Source: Sphingomonas sanguinis | GTDB taxonomy: Bacteria; Pseudomonadota; Alphaproteobacteria; Sphingomonadales; Sphingomonadaceae | Assembly (NCBI RefSeq): GCF_019297835.1 | Contig: NZ_CP079203.1 | Span: forward strand, 2,466,001-2,530,000 | Direction of reading: 5' to 3' | DNA length: 64,000 nucleotides | In this document: positions 16,217-24,315 of the stretch, piece after piece | Layout of the letters: every line of letters starts with the position of its first letter | Position numbering within the stretch: the stretch's first letter is position 1 | The notes under the pieces: generated by a model | The model's database searches: none | Told to the model about the DNA's origin: nothing | The model's input: only the letters and a program-made list of their open reading frames with translations | Translations under genes and position numbers: made by a program

Positions 16217-16965
16217 AAGGGCGGGCGATGAAGGCGCGCGCGGGTCTGGACATCGTCGTGGTGCCGCCGCGCGTGGAGGCGTCGCTGTGGCGGCGGCTTC
16301 GCTTCGAGAAGGAGGCGGGGTGCCGCCAGCTGATCTTCACCCGCTATCGCGCGCTCGCCCGCGCCATCGCCCGGCGACAGCATGGCCGCCGCCCACCGCA
16401 TGGGGCCGAACTGGGCGACATGGAGCATTTCGCTTACCAAGGCCTGCTCCAAGCGATCGACCGCTATGATCCGCTGCGCGGCATCCCGTTCGGCGCCTTT
16501 GCCCGGCGGCGGATCGTCGGCAGCGTGGCGGACGGCGTGGCGCGGATGAGCGAGATCGACGCCGCCTGGTGTCAGCGCCGCCGACAGGAGGTCGACCGCG
16601 CCCGCTCGCTGACCGACGCCGAACCCGAGGATGCCGATCCGGTGGCGGCGCTCGCGGCGCTGGCGGCGGGGCTTGCGCTCGGGATCATGATCGAGGGCAG
16701 CGCGATCCCGGTCGGCGAGGACGCCCCCGACCCGCGCCCCGATGCCTATCAGAGTCTCGCATGGCGCGAACTCCAGGTGCTGATCGCGCGCGGCATCGCC
16801 GAACTGCCCGAGCGCGAGGGCTGGATCATCCGCCAGCATTACGAGGCGGGGGTCAGCTTTACCCAGATCGCCGACCTGCTCGGCCTGACCAAGGGCCGGG
16901 TGTCCCAGATTCACGCCGCCGCGATCGGCCGGTTGCGACAGCGCTTAAATGGCTACAGGAGATGA
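16213..16965 (+). CDS. fliA: Flagellar sigma factor FliA (sigma-28 family)
   Basis: A protein of 250 residues. Region 2 is visible at about residues 35-110 (GLLQAIDRYDPLRGIPFGAF, then ARRRIVGSVADGVARM). Region 4 is at about residues 185-247 (ELPEREGWIIRQHYEAGVSF, then TQIADLLGLTKGRVSQIHAA). The region between them is Ala/Asp-rich and poorly conserved. It directs RNA polymerase to late flagellar promoters. The ATG overlaps the fliP stop, so the sigma factor is made from the same transcript as the basal body genes. No FlgM anti-sigma gene is recognised nearby. Confidence 0.88.
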   Translation: MKGRAMKARAGLDIVVVPPRVEASLWRRLRFEKEAGCRQLIFTRYRALARAIARRQHGRRPPHGAELGDMEHFAYQGLLQAIDRYDPLRGIPFGAFARRRIVGSVADGVARMSEIDAAWCQRRRQEVDRARSLTDAEPEDADPVAALAALAAGLALGIMIEGSAIPVGEDAPDPRPDAYQSLAWRELQVLIARGIAELPEREGWIIRQHYEAGVSFTQIADLLGLTKGRVSQIHAAAIGRLRQRLNGYRR

Positions 16966-16969
16966 TGTC

Positions 16970-17533
16970 ATGCTGATGTGCGGTGACGAAGACATGGCGC
17001 GGCTGATCGCGGTGGCGGAGACCGGCACGGGCGAAGAGATCGGCTTGGCCGAGCGGCTGATCGACGCCTATCCCGACGATGCGCGGCTGCATTTCCTGCG
17101 CGGATCGTTCCTGGCGGGCAGCGCGCGGCCGATCGAGGCGCATGCGTCGCTGTCGCGGGCGGTGGCGCTGGCCCCGGACTTTCACCTTGCCCGCTTCCAG
17201 CTCGGATTTTTCGAGCTGACGTCCGCCGAACCCGCGCGGGCTCTGGCGACGTGGGAGCCGCTATCGACGCTGCCCGAGGATCATTATCTGGCGCATTTCG
17301 TCGCCGGGCTGACGCATCTGATCCATGACCGTTTCCCGGAGGCGATCCGCGCCCTGGACGCCGGGATCGCCGCCAACATGGAGAACCCGCCGCTCAATCG
17401 CGACATGGGCCTCATCATCGAACAATGCGGCGGACTCGTCGCCAAGCCAGCGGCGGAGGCGCAGCCGGTCGAAGAGGCGTCGGCGACGTCGTTCCTGCTG
17501 GGTCAGCTGGGTGGGAGGGGGCCGACGCCGTGA
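16970..17533 (+). CDS. TPR-repeat protein of the flagellar operon
   Basis: A 187-residue protein with tandem tetratricopeptide-like helices (ARLHFLRGSFLAGSARPIEA, then HASLSRAVALAPDFHLARFQ). It ends in a short disordered tail. The ATG at 16970 is preceded by AGGAG at 8 bases. An upstream ATG at 16949 would overlap fliA and is less likely. TPR proteins of this size act as chaperones or scaffolds, including class II chaperones in type III secretion. A role in substrate handling is an inference from position only. Confidence 0.75.
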   Translation: MLMCGDEDMARLIAVAETGTGEEIGLAERLIDAYPDDARLHFLRGSFLAGSARPIEAHASLSRAVALAPDFHLARFQLGFFELTSAEPARALATWEPLSTLPEDHYLAHFVAGLTHLIHDRFPEAIRALDAGIAANMENPPLNRDMGLIIEQCGGLVAKPAAEAQPVEEASATSFLLGQLGGRGPTP

Positions 17534-17862
17534 CCCGGATTATCGGCGCCGAGCATGTCCTGCTGTTGCTGCGCGAGAAGCTGGCCAGGGCGGGGCAGCG
17601 GCGCGCCGGTCCGTCGGCCGCCGCGCGGACCGATCCGCGCCCCCTCGACCGGCTGCGGGCGATGGCGGGTTTCGACGCGCTGGGCGAGGAGGAACGGCGG
17701 CGCGCGGTGGTCCACGCGCTGCTCGCCGAGGAGCTGGGCGATGCGGTCGCCAATGACGCGGCGTTCGGCGCAGTGCTCGACGACGTGTTGCGCATCATCG
17801 CCGAGATGCCGGGCGGCGGCGCGATGATCGACCGCGCCGCCATGGCCCTGCGCGACGGTTGA
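17530..17862 (+). CDS. Unknown 110-residue protein, last gene of flagellar operon
   Basis: A small soluble helical protein starting from a GTG that overlaps the TPR gene stop by 4 bp. No signal peptide or membrane segment is present. The sequence LDRLRAMAGFDALGEEERRR followed by AVVHALLAEELGD suggests a helical bundle. I do not recognise the family, and it is not an obvious FlgJ, FlgN or FlgM. Tight coupling to the operon suggests a flagellum-related role. Confidence 0.6.
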   Translation: MTRIIGAEHVLLLLREKLARAGQRRAGPSAAARTDPRPLDRLRAMAGFDALGEEERRRAVVHALLAEELGDAVANDAAFGAVLDDVLRIIAEMPGGGAMIDRAAMALRDG

Positions 17863-17969
17863 GCCGGATCGACATTCGTCCCCCTCCGCGCCTCTGCGGG
17901 AACCAAAACTATGAGACGGAAGGGCTTGCCCTGCCCGCCCCTCCCCCGTTAAACGCCCGTCATTCGCAA

Positions 17970-18018
17970 GGACCCGGTGAAATTCCGGGTGGCTATTCCG
18001 GCCGCCGATCCGCCGGAC
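17970..18018 (+). promoter_or_regulatory. Two tandem hairpins in the leader of the SulP gene
   Basis: ACCCGG at 17972-17977 pairs with CCGGGT at 17985-17990 around a 7-base loop. A second stem, TCCGG at 17997-18001 with CCGGA at 18013-18017, follows. No T-run follows, so an intrinsic terminator for the flagellar operon is unlikely. The pair sits about 75-120 bases before the SulP start and could be a structured leader RNA. Conserved leader motifs upstream of alphaproteobacterial sulfate transporters are known, but I cannot confirm membership by eye. The rest of 17863-18091 shows nothing clear. Confidence 0.35.
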
Positions 18019-18091
18019 AACAGAATGCATGGCCCTATCCCCGCTCCTGCCATCAGGACGCGCGCCGCCATGCGCGACATTCTGGTATTTC

Positions 18092-19573
18092 ATGACTGTT
18101 CAAACCTATCGAACCCAATGGTTCTCCGGCCTGGGAGACGCACGCCGTGACGTGCTCGCCGGGCTGGTCGTCGCCCTCGCGCTGATCCCCGAGGCGATCG
18201 GCTTTTCGATCATCTCGGGCGTCGATCCGCGCGTCGGGCTGTACGCCTCGGTCGCGATCGCGATCGTCATTTCCTTTCTGGGCGGGCGGCCCGCGATGAT
18301 CTCCGCCGCGACCGCCGCCGTGGCGGTCGTCGTGACCCCGCTGGTCCGCGAACACGGCGTCGACTATCTCTTTGCCGCGACCATCCTGATGGGGCTGATC
18401 CAGATCGCCGCCGGGGTATTGCGCCTCGACCTGGTGATGCAGTTCGTCTCGCGCTCGGTCATTACCGGCTTCGTCAACGCGCTCGCCATCCTGATCTTCA
18501 TGGCGCAGCTGCCGCAACTGACCGGCGTGACGTGGCACAGCTATGCGATGGTCGCCGCCGGGCTTGCCATCATCTACCTCCTACCGCGCGTGACCAGGGC
18601 GGTGCCTTCGCCGCTTGTCGCGATCCTGGTGCTGGCGGGGATCAGCATCGCCATGGGCCTGCCGGTGCGCACGGTCGGCGATATGGGCCGCCTGCCCGAG
18701 GGACTGCCCAGCCTGACGCTGCCCAATGTGCCGCTGACCTGGGAGACGCTGCGTATCATCCTGCCCTATTCGCTGACCATGGCCGCCGTCGGCCTGCTCG
18801 AATCGCTGCTGACCGCGCAGATCGTCGACGACATGACCGACACCGACAGCGACAAGCGCCGCGAGTGCATGGGACAGGGCGGCGCGAACATCGCCGCTGC
18901 GCTGGTCGGCGGCATGGGCGGTTGCGCGATGATCGGCCAGTCGGTGATCAACGTCACCTCGGGCGGGCGCAAGCGACTGTCGACGCTGACCGCCGGGGTC
19001 GTCCTGCTGATCCTGCTCGCCGGGCTTGGTCCCTTTGTCGGGCGTATCCCGATGCCCGCGCTGGTCGCCGTCATGGTGATGGTGTCGATCGGGACGTTCA
19101 GCTGGAACTCGATTCCGAACCTGCGCCGCCACCCGCCGACCTCTTCGGTGGTCATGCTGGTCACGGTCGCGGTGGTCGTCGCGACCCATGACCTGGCCAA
19201 GGGTGTGGCGGCGGGCGTGCTGCTGTCGGGTATCTTCTTTGCCGGAAAGGTCCGCCGCCTGTTCGCAGTCGAGCGGATCGAGACGGGCGAGGCGGTGCGC
19301 TACCGAGTCACGGGGCAGATCTTCTTCGCCTCGGTCGACCGCTTCACCCGCGCTTTCCAGGCGGAGCCGGGCCGCGATGTCGTGATCGACGTGTCGGCGG
19401 CGCATTTCTGGGATATTTCGGGTGTCGGCGCGCTCGACAAGATCGTCGCGCGGTTGCGCCGCGACGGGGCCAGTGTCGCGGTGATCGGCTATAACCAGGC
19501 GAGCGCCGACCTGGTCGACCGCTTCGCGCTGCACGACAAGACGGGCGTCGAGCTGGGCCTCGCGCCGCATTGA
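18092..19573 (+). CDS. SulP family anion transporter with STAS domain
   Basis: A protein of about 493 residues. The N-terminal domain of 10-12 membrane segments has the SulP signature ALALIPEAIGFSIISGVDPR, then VGLYASV. QGGANIAAALVGGMGGCAMI follows in the core. The C-terminal STAS domain is at about residues 390-490 (DVVIDVSAAHFWDISGVGAL). It is an inner-membrane transporter of sulfate, bicarbonate or related anions. The ATG at 18092 (MTVQTYRTQW) is preferred over an upstream in-frame start at 18029. It is separate from the flagellar operon. Confidence 0.92.
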   Translation: MTVQTYRTQWFSGLGDARRDVLAGLVVALALIPEAIGFSIISGVDPRVGLYASVAIAIVISFLGGRPAMISAATAAVAVVVTPLVREHGVDYLFAATILMGLIQIAAGVLRLDLVMQFVSRSVITGFVNALAILIFMAQLPQLTGVTWHSYAMVAAGLAIIYLLPRVTRAVPSPLVAILVLAGISIAMGLPVRTVGDMGRLPEGLPSLTLPNVPLTWETLRIILPYSLTMAAVGLLESLLTAQIVDDMTDTDSDKRRECMGQGGANIAAALVGGMGGCAMIGQSVINVTSGGRKRLSTLTAGVVLLILLAGLGPFVGRIPMPALVAVMVMVSIGTFSWNSIPNLRRHPPTSSVVMLVTVAVVVATHDLAKGVAAGVLLSGIFFAGKVRRLFAVERIETGEAVRYRVTGQIFFASVDRFTRAFQAEPGRDVVIDVSAAHFWDISGVGALDKIVARLRRDGASVAVIGYNQASADLVDRFALHDKTGVELGLAPH

Positions 19574-19632
19574 TGTCGGAGATGGGGAAGCGGTGTTGAC
19601 CTGCTCCCCCGCCTCCCCCAAACGGCTGGGCC

Positions 19633-20649
19633 ATGCGCTTCTTCTCGGACAATGCCGCCCGTATCCATCCCAAGGTGATGGAGGCCATCGCCGCCGCTGA
19701 CCAGATGGACGCCGCCTATGACGGCGACCGCTGGTCCAAGGCGCTGGACGGGCGGTTGTCGGAGCTGTTCGGCACCGATGTGGAGGTGTTGTGGGTGCCC
19801 ACCGGCACCGCCGCCAACTGTCTGGCGTTGGCCGCGCTCTGCCCGCCCTATGGCGGCGTGGTCTGTCACCGCGATTCGCATATCCAGAATGACGAAGGCG
19901 GCGCGCCCGAATTCTACACGCATGGCGCCAAGCTGATGCTCGCCGATGGCGAGGGGGCCAAGCTGACCCCCGGCACGATCCGGTCGGTGATCGACGCCAT
20001 CGCCAATGACGTGCACCGGGTCCAGCCGCACGCCGTCTCGATCACCAACGCCACCGAATATGGCCGGGTGTACAACCCCGACGAGGTCGCCGCGATCGGC
20101 GCGCTGGCGAAGGAACGGGGGCTGGGCTTCCACATGGACGGCGCGCGCTTCGCCAATGCGGTGGCCCGCCTCGGCTGCACGCCCGCCGCGCTGACCTGGC
20201 AGTCGGGCGTGGACGCACTGTCCTTCGGCTTCGTCAAGAACGGCGCGATGAGTGCGGAGGCTTTGGTCTTCTTCAAGCCGGGTCTCGCCGACGCCACCCG
20301 CCGCCGCCGCAAGCGCGCCGGGCTGCTGATGTCCAAGGGCCGCTATCTCGCCGCGCAGGTGCTCTCGATGGTCGAGAACGACCTGTGGATCGCCAACGGC
20401 GCGCTCGCCAATGCCTGTGCCGAGCGGCTGGCGGGCGCGGCCGGAAACCGGCTGGTCTACCCGGTCGAGGCGAACGAGGTCTTCCTGCGCGCCACGCCGG
20501 AAGAAGCCGCCCGTTTGCGCGCACAGGGTTTCGACTTTTACGACTGGGCGGACGGGGAAATCCGCCTCGTCACCGCCTGGGACACGGACGGCCAGCATGT
20601 CGCGCGTCTTGCCGACGCGATCGCCGCCCTGGATACGAGCACGACATGA
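19633..20649 (+). CDS. ltaE: Low-specificity L-threonine aldolase (PLP-dependent)
   Basis: A protein of 338 residues from the fold-type I beta-eliminating lyase/threonine aldolase family. It begins MRFFSDNAARIHPKVMEAI. It has the cofactor region WVPTGTAANCLALAALC and HRDSHIQNDEGGAPEF. The FHMDGARFANAVARLGC block contains the PLP-binding Asp. The lysine motif DALSFGFVKNGAMSAEAL is near residue 200. Expected reaction: cleavage of L-threonine or L-allo-threonine to glycine and acetaldehyde. The stop overlaps the downstream transporter by 4 bp, so the two are co-translated. Confidence 0.9.
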   Translation: MRFFSDNAARIHPKVMEAIAAADQMDAAYDGDRWSKALDGRLSELFGTDVEVLWVPTGTAANCLALAALCPPYGGVVCHRDSHIQNDEGGAPEFYTHGAKLMLADGEGAKLTPGTIRSVIDAIANDVHRVQPHAVSITNATEYGRVYNPDEVAAIGALAKERGLGFHMDGARFANAVARLGCTPAALTWQSGVDALSFGFVKNGAMSAEALVFFKPGLADATRRRRKRAGLLMSKGRYLAAQVLSMVENDLWIANGALANACAERLAGAAGNRLVYPVEANEVFLRATPEEAARLRAQGFDFYDWADGEIRLVTAWDTDGQHVARLADAIAALDTSTT

Positions 20650-21566
20650 GCGAGTTCGACACCGCCCCCCGCTCGACCCGCGCCGCCGTCCTCATCCCCT
20701 TTGCGATCGTCACGCTGATCTGGGGATCGACCTGGCTGGTGATCCGTGACCAGATTTCGGTCGTGCCCGCCACCTGGTCGGTCAGCTATCGCTTCCTGGT
20801 CGGTGGGCTCGCCATGGGGGCGTTCGCGCTGGCCCGACGGGAGAGTTTCCGCCTCGGCACCACCGGCCTCCTGTTCGCCGCCGGGATCGGGCTGTTCCAG
20901 TTCGTCCTGAACTTTAACTTCGTCTATCATGCCGAAGGCTACATCACCTCCGGGCTGGTCGCGGTGATCTTCGCGATGCTGCTGATCCCCAATGCGGGGT
21001 TCGCGCGCCTCTTCCTGGGGCAGCGCATGGGGCGACAACTGCTGATCGGTTCCGCCATCGCGATGGCAGGCGCGGCCTTGCTGTTCGTGCATGAGGCACG
21101 GGTTGATCCGGCCGGGCCGGCGCGCGCGCTGACCGGCATCGCGCTGACCATCGTCGCCATCCTGTCCGCCTCCACGGCGAACGTCATGCAGGCGACCAAG
21201 ACCGCCAAGCGTTTTCCGATGCACGCGACCTTGAGCGTCGCGATGCTGATCGGATCGGCGCTGGATGCGATCATCGCCTATAGCCTGAACGGCCCGCCGG
21301 TATTCGAGATGCGCACCGGTTATGTGCTGGGCATCCTTTATCTCGGGCTGTTCGCCTCGGCGCTGGCCTTTCCGCTCTATTACCGGGTGCTGCGTGCGAT
21401 CGGCCCAGCCAAGGCGGCCTATTCCAGCGTGATCGTGCCGGTCATCGCGATGAGCCTGTCGACGGTGTTCGAGGGTTATCGCTGGTCGCTGCTGGCGGGC
21501 GCGGGCGCGGCGGTGACGGCGGTCGGGCTGGTGATCGCGCTCAAGGCGCGCAGGCCCAACCGGTAA
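20646..21566 (+). CDS. EamA/DMT-family transporter
   Basis: A protein of 306 residues with ten predicted membrane helices and two EamA repeats. The typical start is IPFAIVTLIWGSTWLVIRDQ. The second repeat ends with LYYRVLRAIGPAKAAYSSVI, then VPVIAMSLSTVFEG. Members export amino acids or other metabolites. Coupling to the threonine aldolase gene makes an amino-acid-related substrate plausible but unproven. The last 91 bp overlap the 3' end of the convergent SDR gene. Confidence 0.88.
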   Translation: MSEFDTAPRSTRAAVLIPFAIVTLIWGSTWLVIRDQISVVPATWSVSYRFLVGGLAMGAFALARRESFRLGTTGLLFAAGIGLFQFVLNFNFVYHAEGYITSGLVAVIFAMLLIPNAGFARLFLGQRMGRQLLIGSAIAMAGAALLFVHEARVDPAGPARALTGIALTIVAILSASTANVMQATKTAKRFPMHATLSVAMLIGSALDAIIAYSLNGPPVFEMRTGYVLGILYLGLFASALAFPLYYRVLRAIGPAKAAYSSVIVPVIAMSLSTVFEGYRWSLLAGAGAAVTAVGLVIALKARRPNR

Positions 21567-22315
21567 TCGGGATAAAGCGGGCGCCAGTTCAGCACCCGCT
21601 TGGCCTTGCCGTTCGCCACCCGCCGGTTCTCGGCATAGAAACCGCGCGCCGCCGCCGACAGGCTCTCCAGCGGCACGAGCGGCGGCGGCGCCACCCCCGC
21701 CAGTTCGGCGGCATAGGCGACGACCGCATCCTGGTCGCACGGGAAATCGTCGGACAGGTTATAGGCCCCCGCAGGCCCGTCGAACCCTGCGATCACGCCC
21801 GATACGATGTCGGCGATATGCACCCGGCTGAACACCTGTCCGGGTAGCCCGACGCGGTGCGCGCGACCGCCACGAACCCGGTCGATCGGCGAACGGCCGG
21901 GGCCATAGATGCCGGGCAACCGGAACACCCGTGCGCTCAGAGCCTGCCAGTCCGCATCCGCCGCCGCCCGCGCCGCGCGCCTTCCGGAGCCGATGAGGGC
22001 GGTCTCGTCCACCCAGGCGCCGCCGGTATCGCCGTACACGCCGGTCGAGGACAGATAGCCGAGCCACACGTCCGACTTTGCCAGCTGATCGCCATAGGTA
22101 GCGAGCACCGGGTCCACCTCGCCATCGGGGGGCACGGAGGACAGGATATGCGTGGCGGCGGCGATTTCCGCCTCCACCCGCACTTGGTCGTCGAAGCGGA
22201 TCGTGCCACCGCGTCCGTCACGGGTCGTCCCCGCCACGGACCAGCCGCGCCCTTCCAAGAGCGCGGCCAAGTGACCAGCGGCATAGCCCATGCCGAAGAC
22301 GAACAACCGGCTCAT
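21476..22315 (-). CDS. NAD(P)-binding SDR / epimerase-like protein
   Basis: A protein of 279 residues with an N-terminal Rossmann start (LFVFGMGYAAGHLAALLEGR, a GxGxxA variant). It carries LSSTGVYGDTGGAWVDETAL and GIYGPGRSPIDRVRGG, typical of extended SDRs of the YeeZ type. The catalytic YxxxK is not conserved in its usual place, as in several atypical members. The gene is convergent with the EamA transporter gene. Its last 30 codons run antisense inside that gene, because no earlier stop is present. The function is unknown beyond nucleotide binding. Confidence 0.82.
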   Translation of the reverse strand: MSRLFVFGMGYAAGHLAALLEGRGWSVAGTTRDGRGGTIRFDDQVRVEAEIAAATHILSSVPPDGEVDPVLATYGDQLAKSDVWLGYLSSTGVYGDTGGAWVDETALIGSGRRAARAAADADWQALSARVFRLPGIYGPGRSPIDRVRGGRAHRVGLPGQVFSRVHIADIVSGVIAGFDGPAGAYNLSDDFPCDQDAVVAYAAELAGVAPPPLVPLESLSAAARGFYAENRRVANGKAKRVLNWRPLYPDYRLGLRALSAITSPTAVTAAPAPASSDQR

Positions 22316-22407
22316 GCCTTAAACGCGCCCATCGTCATGATCGCCACCGATCCCAACCTCCGTTTGCACCGAGCCAAGCCGAATTGCGCATACCAGCGGT
22401 TCCGCGT

Positions 22408-22435
22408 GGCCTTCGACTTCGCTCAGGCTGAACGG
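22408..22435 (+). repeat. 28-bp dispersed repeat, solo copy
   Basis: GGCCTTCGACTTCGCTCAG followed by GCTGAACGG. The same 28 bases occur in inverted orientation at 28141-28168, and with one mismatch in direct orientation at 28082-28109. The copy lies in the 155-bp gap between the SDR and peptidase genes. Repeats of this kind are common between genes in sphingomonads. Confidence 0.75.
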
Positions 22436-22470
22436 GGGTTGGGGGATTTGGTGCCAAACCCAGGCCCTAT

Positions 22471-24177
22471 TCACTTCGCCGCCATCGGTCCTTTGTAGAG
22501 CGTCCCGAAATAATCGCCCTTGTTCCACACCGGCCGCTCGGGCGCGTCGGCGATTTCGCGGGCGATGGCGTAGTTGACGCTGACGAAGCGCGGCCCCTGG
22601 CTCCAGTCGATGCCCTGGTCGATCTCGTCGCCGACACGGTGATAGCGGTGGCTCATGAAATCCTCGACCGCGGCCTTGCCCGGTCCCTTCTGGCCCGGCC
22701 ACAGGAAGACCGAGGGGATGCCCTTCTGCACGAAGCGGAAATGGTCGGAGCGGACGAAAATGCCTTCCTCCGGCATCGGATCGGGCGAGACGGGCAGGTT
22801 CATCGCCCCCACCGCCTTGCGCACGATCGGCCCCAGCGTCGAGCGATCCGCGCCGAACACCACCATATCCTCGAACTTGTAGGTCAGGATCGGCATGTCG
22901 AGATTGACGTCGGCGACGATCGACTTGAGCGGCACGGTCGGGTGGTTGGCGAAATAGTCGGAGCCGACCAGCCCCTTCTCCTCCGCCGTCACCGCCAGGA
23001 ACATGACCGTGCGCTTGGGCGAGGTCGCGGCCTTGAAGCGCTTGGCCTCCTCGATCAGGCTGGCGATGCCGATCGCGTTGTCGAGCGCGCCGTTGTTGAT
23101 CCGGTCGCCCTCGCCGCCTTCATTGGTGCCGATATGGTCGAGATGCGCGGACAGGACGACGACCTCGTCCTTCAGCTTGGGGTCGCTGCCGGGGATCAGG
23201 CCGATGACGTTGCTGCTGTCCATCGGCTTGAAGCTGGTCTTGGACGACACACTCAGCTGCCCCTTGGCAGCGAGCGGCTTGTAGGCGGGCTTCGGCGTGG
23301 CGGCGGCCTTGACCACCGCGTCCCAGCCCTTGCCGAACAGCTTGGCTGCGCCCGTCTGCGACAGGGTGCCGAGCACCGGGGTCGTCGGCGTCATCGCGTG
23401 CGCGGTGCCGTCCGGGTTCGCCCAGGTCACGCGCGGGGCGTTGTAATAGCGGGCGAGCGAGGCGAAGGGCCGCTGCCGTCCGCCGGCGCGCGGCATGTCG
23501 ATCTGGATCGCGCCGACCGCCCCACGCGCCGCCGCCAGCGAAGCCTTGTTGCCCGCCGATCCGAAGAACGCCCGCGCCTCGCCGTCCAGCCCCTCGGGCG
23601 TGCCGGGAACGAAGGCGACGATCTTGCCGCGCACATCGACGCCCTTGTAATCGGTCAGGCCATATTGCGCGGCGTCGATGCCGTATCCGACGAAGACGAC
23701 CGGCGCACTGACGCTCGTCTCGCGCTTGTCGGGCACGGGCGAGGGTACGAAGTCCTCGCCGAAGACCAGCTCCTGCGGCTGGCCGCCCGCCGGGGTCCAC
23801 AGCGCGCTGCCCTTGTCGGCGACGTTATAGGCGATCAGTGGCACCTTTTGCAGATAGCCGCCACTGTCGCCGCCCGGCCGCAGCCCCGCCGCATAGAATT
23901 GCGCCGCCACATATTGCGCGGCGATGTCATAGTCGCGGGTTCCCGCCTCGCGCCCCGCCATCGCGTCCGACGCCAGGAACATCACATGCGCCTTCATCGC
24001 CGCCTGATCCTCAGGGAGCGGTGCGGTGATGACGGCGTTGCGTTCGGCCGGGCTGCGCTGCGCCTTCGCCTCGGCAGGCGCGGCGCTAGCGGCTTGATAA
24101 TGCAGGTGATCGTGATCGTGCGCGATCGCGGCGGTGGACAGGAGAAGCAGCGGCAGCAGAGCCGTCGAACGCGACAT
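22471..24177 (-). CDS. Secreted M28-family metallopeptidase with PA domain
   Basis: A protein of about 568 residues beginning with a signal peptide (MSRSTALLPLLLLSTAAIAH). The following His-rich stretch HDHDHLHY may bind metal. A protease-associated domain occupies about residues 130-300 (VVFVGYGIDAAQYGLTDYKG). The zinc peptidase domain follows with VVLSAHLDHIG, INNGALDNAIGIASLIEEAK and TAEEKGLVGSDYFANHP, supplying the His/Asp/Glu ligands. The C-terminal RSDHFRFVQKGIPSVFLWPG completes the site. It is probably an exported aminopeptidase. An in-frame ATG at 24207 exists, but 24177 gives a standard signal peptide. Confidence 0.9.
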   Translation of the reverse strand: MSRSTALLPLLLLSTAAIAHDHDHLHYQAASAAPAEAKAQRSPAERNAVITAPLPEDQAAMKAHVMFLASDAMAGREAGTRDYDIAAQYVAAQFYAAGLRPGGDSGGYLQKVPLIAYNVADKGSALWTPAGGQPQELVFGEDFVPSPVPDKRETSVSAPVVFVGYGIDAAQYGLTDYKGVDVRGKIVAFVPGTPEGLDGEARAFFGSAGNKASLAAARGAVGAIQIDMPRAGGRQRPFASLARYYNAPRVTWANPDGTAHAMTPTTPVLGTLSQTGAAKLFGKGWDAVVKAAATPKPAYKPLAAKGQLSVSSKTSFKPMDSSNVIGLIPGSDPKLKDEVVVLSAHLDHIGTNEGGEGDRINNGALDNAIGIASLIEEAKRFKAATSPKRTVMFLAVTAEEKGLVGSDYFANHPTVPLKSIVADVNLDMPILTYKFEDMVVFGADRSTLGPIVRKAVGAMNLPVSPDPMPEEGIFVRSDHFRFVQKGIPSVFLWPGQKGPGKAAVEDFMSHRYHRVGDEIDQGIDWSQGPRFVSVNYAIAREIADAPERPVWNKGDYFGTLYKGPMAAK

Positions 24178-24315
24178 GCAGGACCTTTCGGGGAAATGGT
24201 GTGCCATAGGCGTATCACGCCATCTTCGCCGATCAACCCCGCCTATGACGTGTCATCCCGTTTTTTCCTGATGCGCCCGGTGGTCGCGGGGGGAGTGCAC
24301 GGCTATATTCGCGTC

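Noticed and set aside
22639..24315. A very long open frame in continuation upstream of pepN
   Set aside because: It is exactly antisense to the well-supported M28 peptidase gene and has low-complexity, Arg/His/Asp-rich composition. GC-rich codon usage creates such mirror frames.
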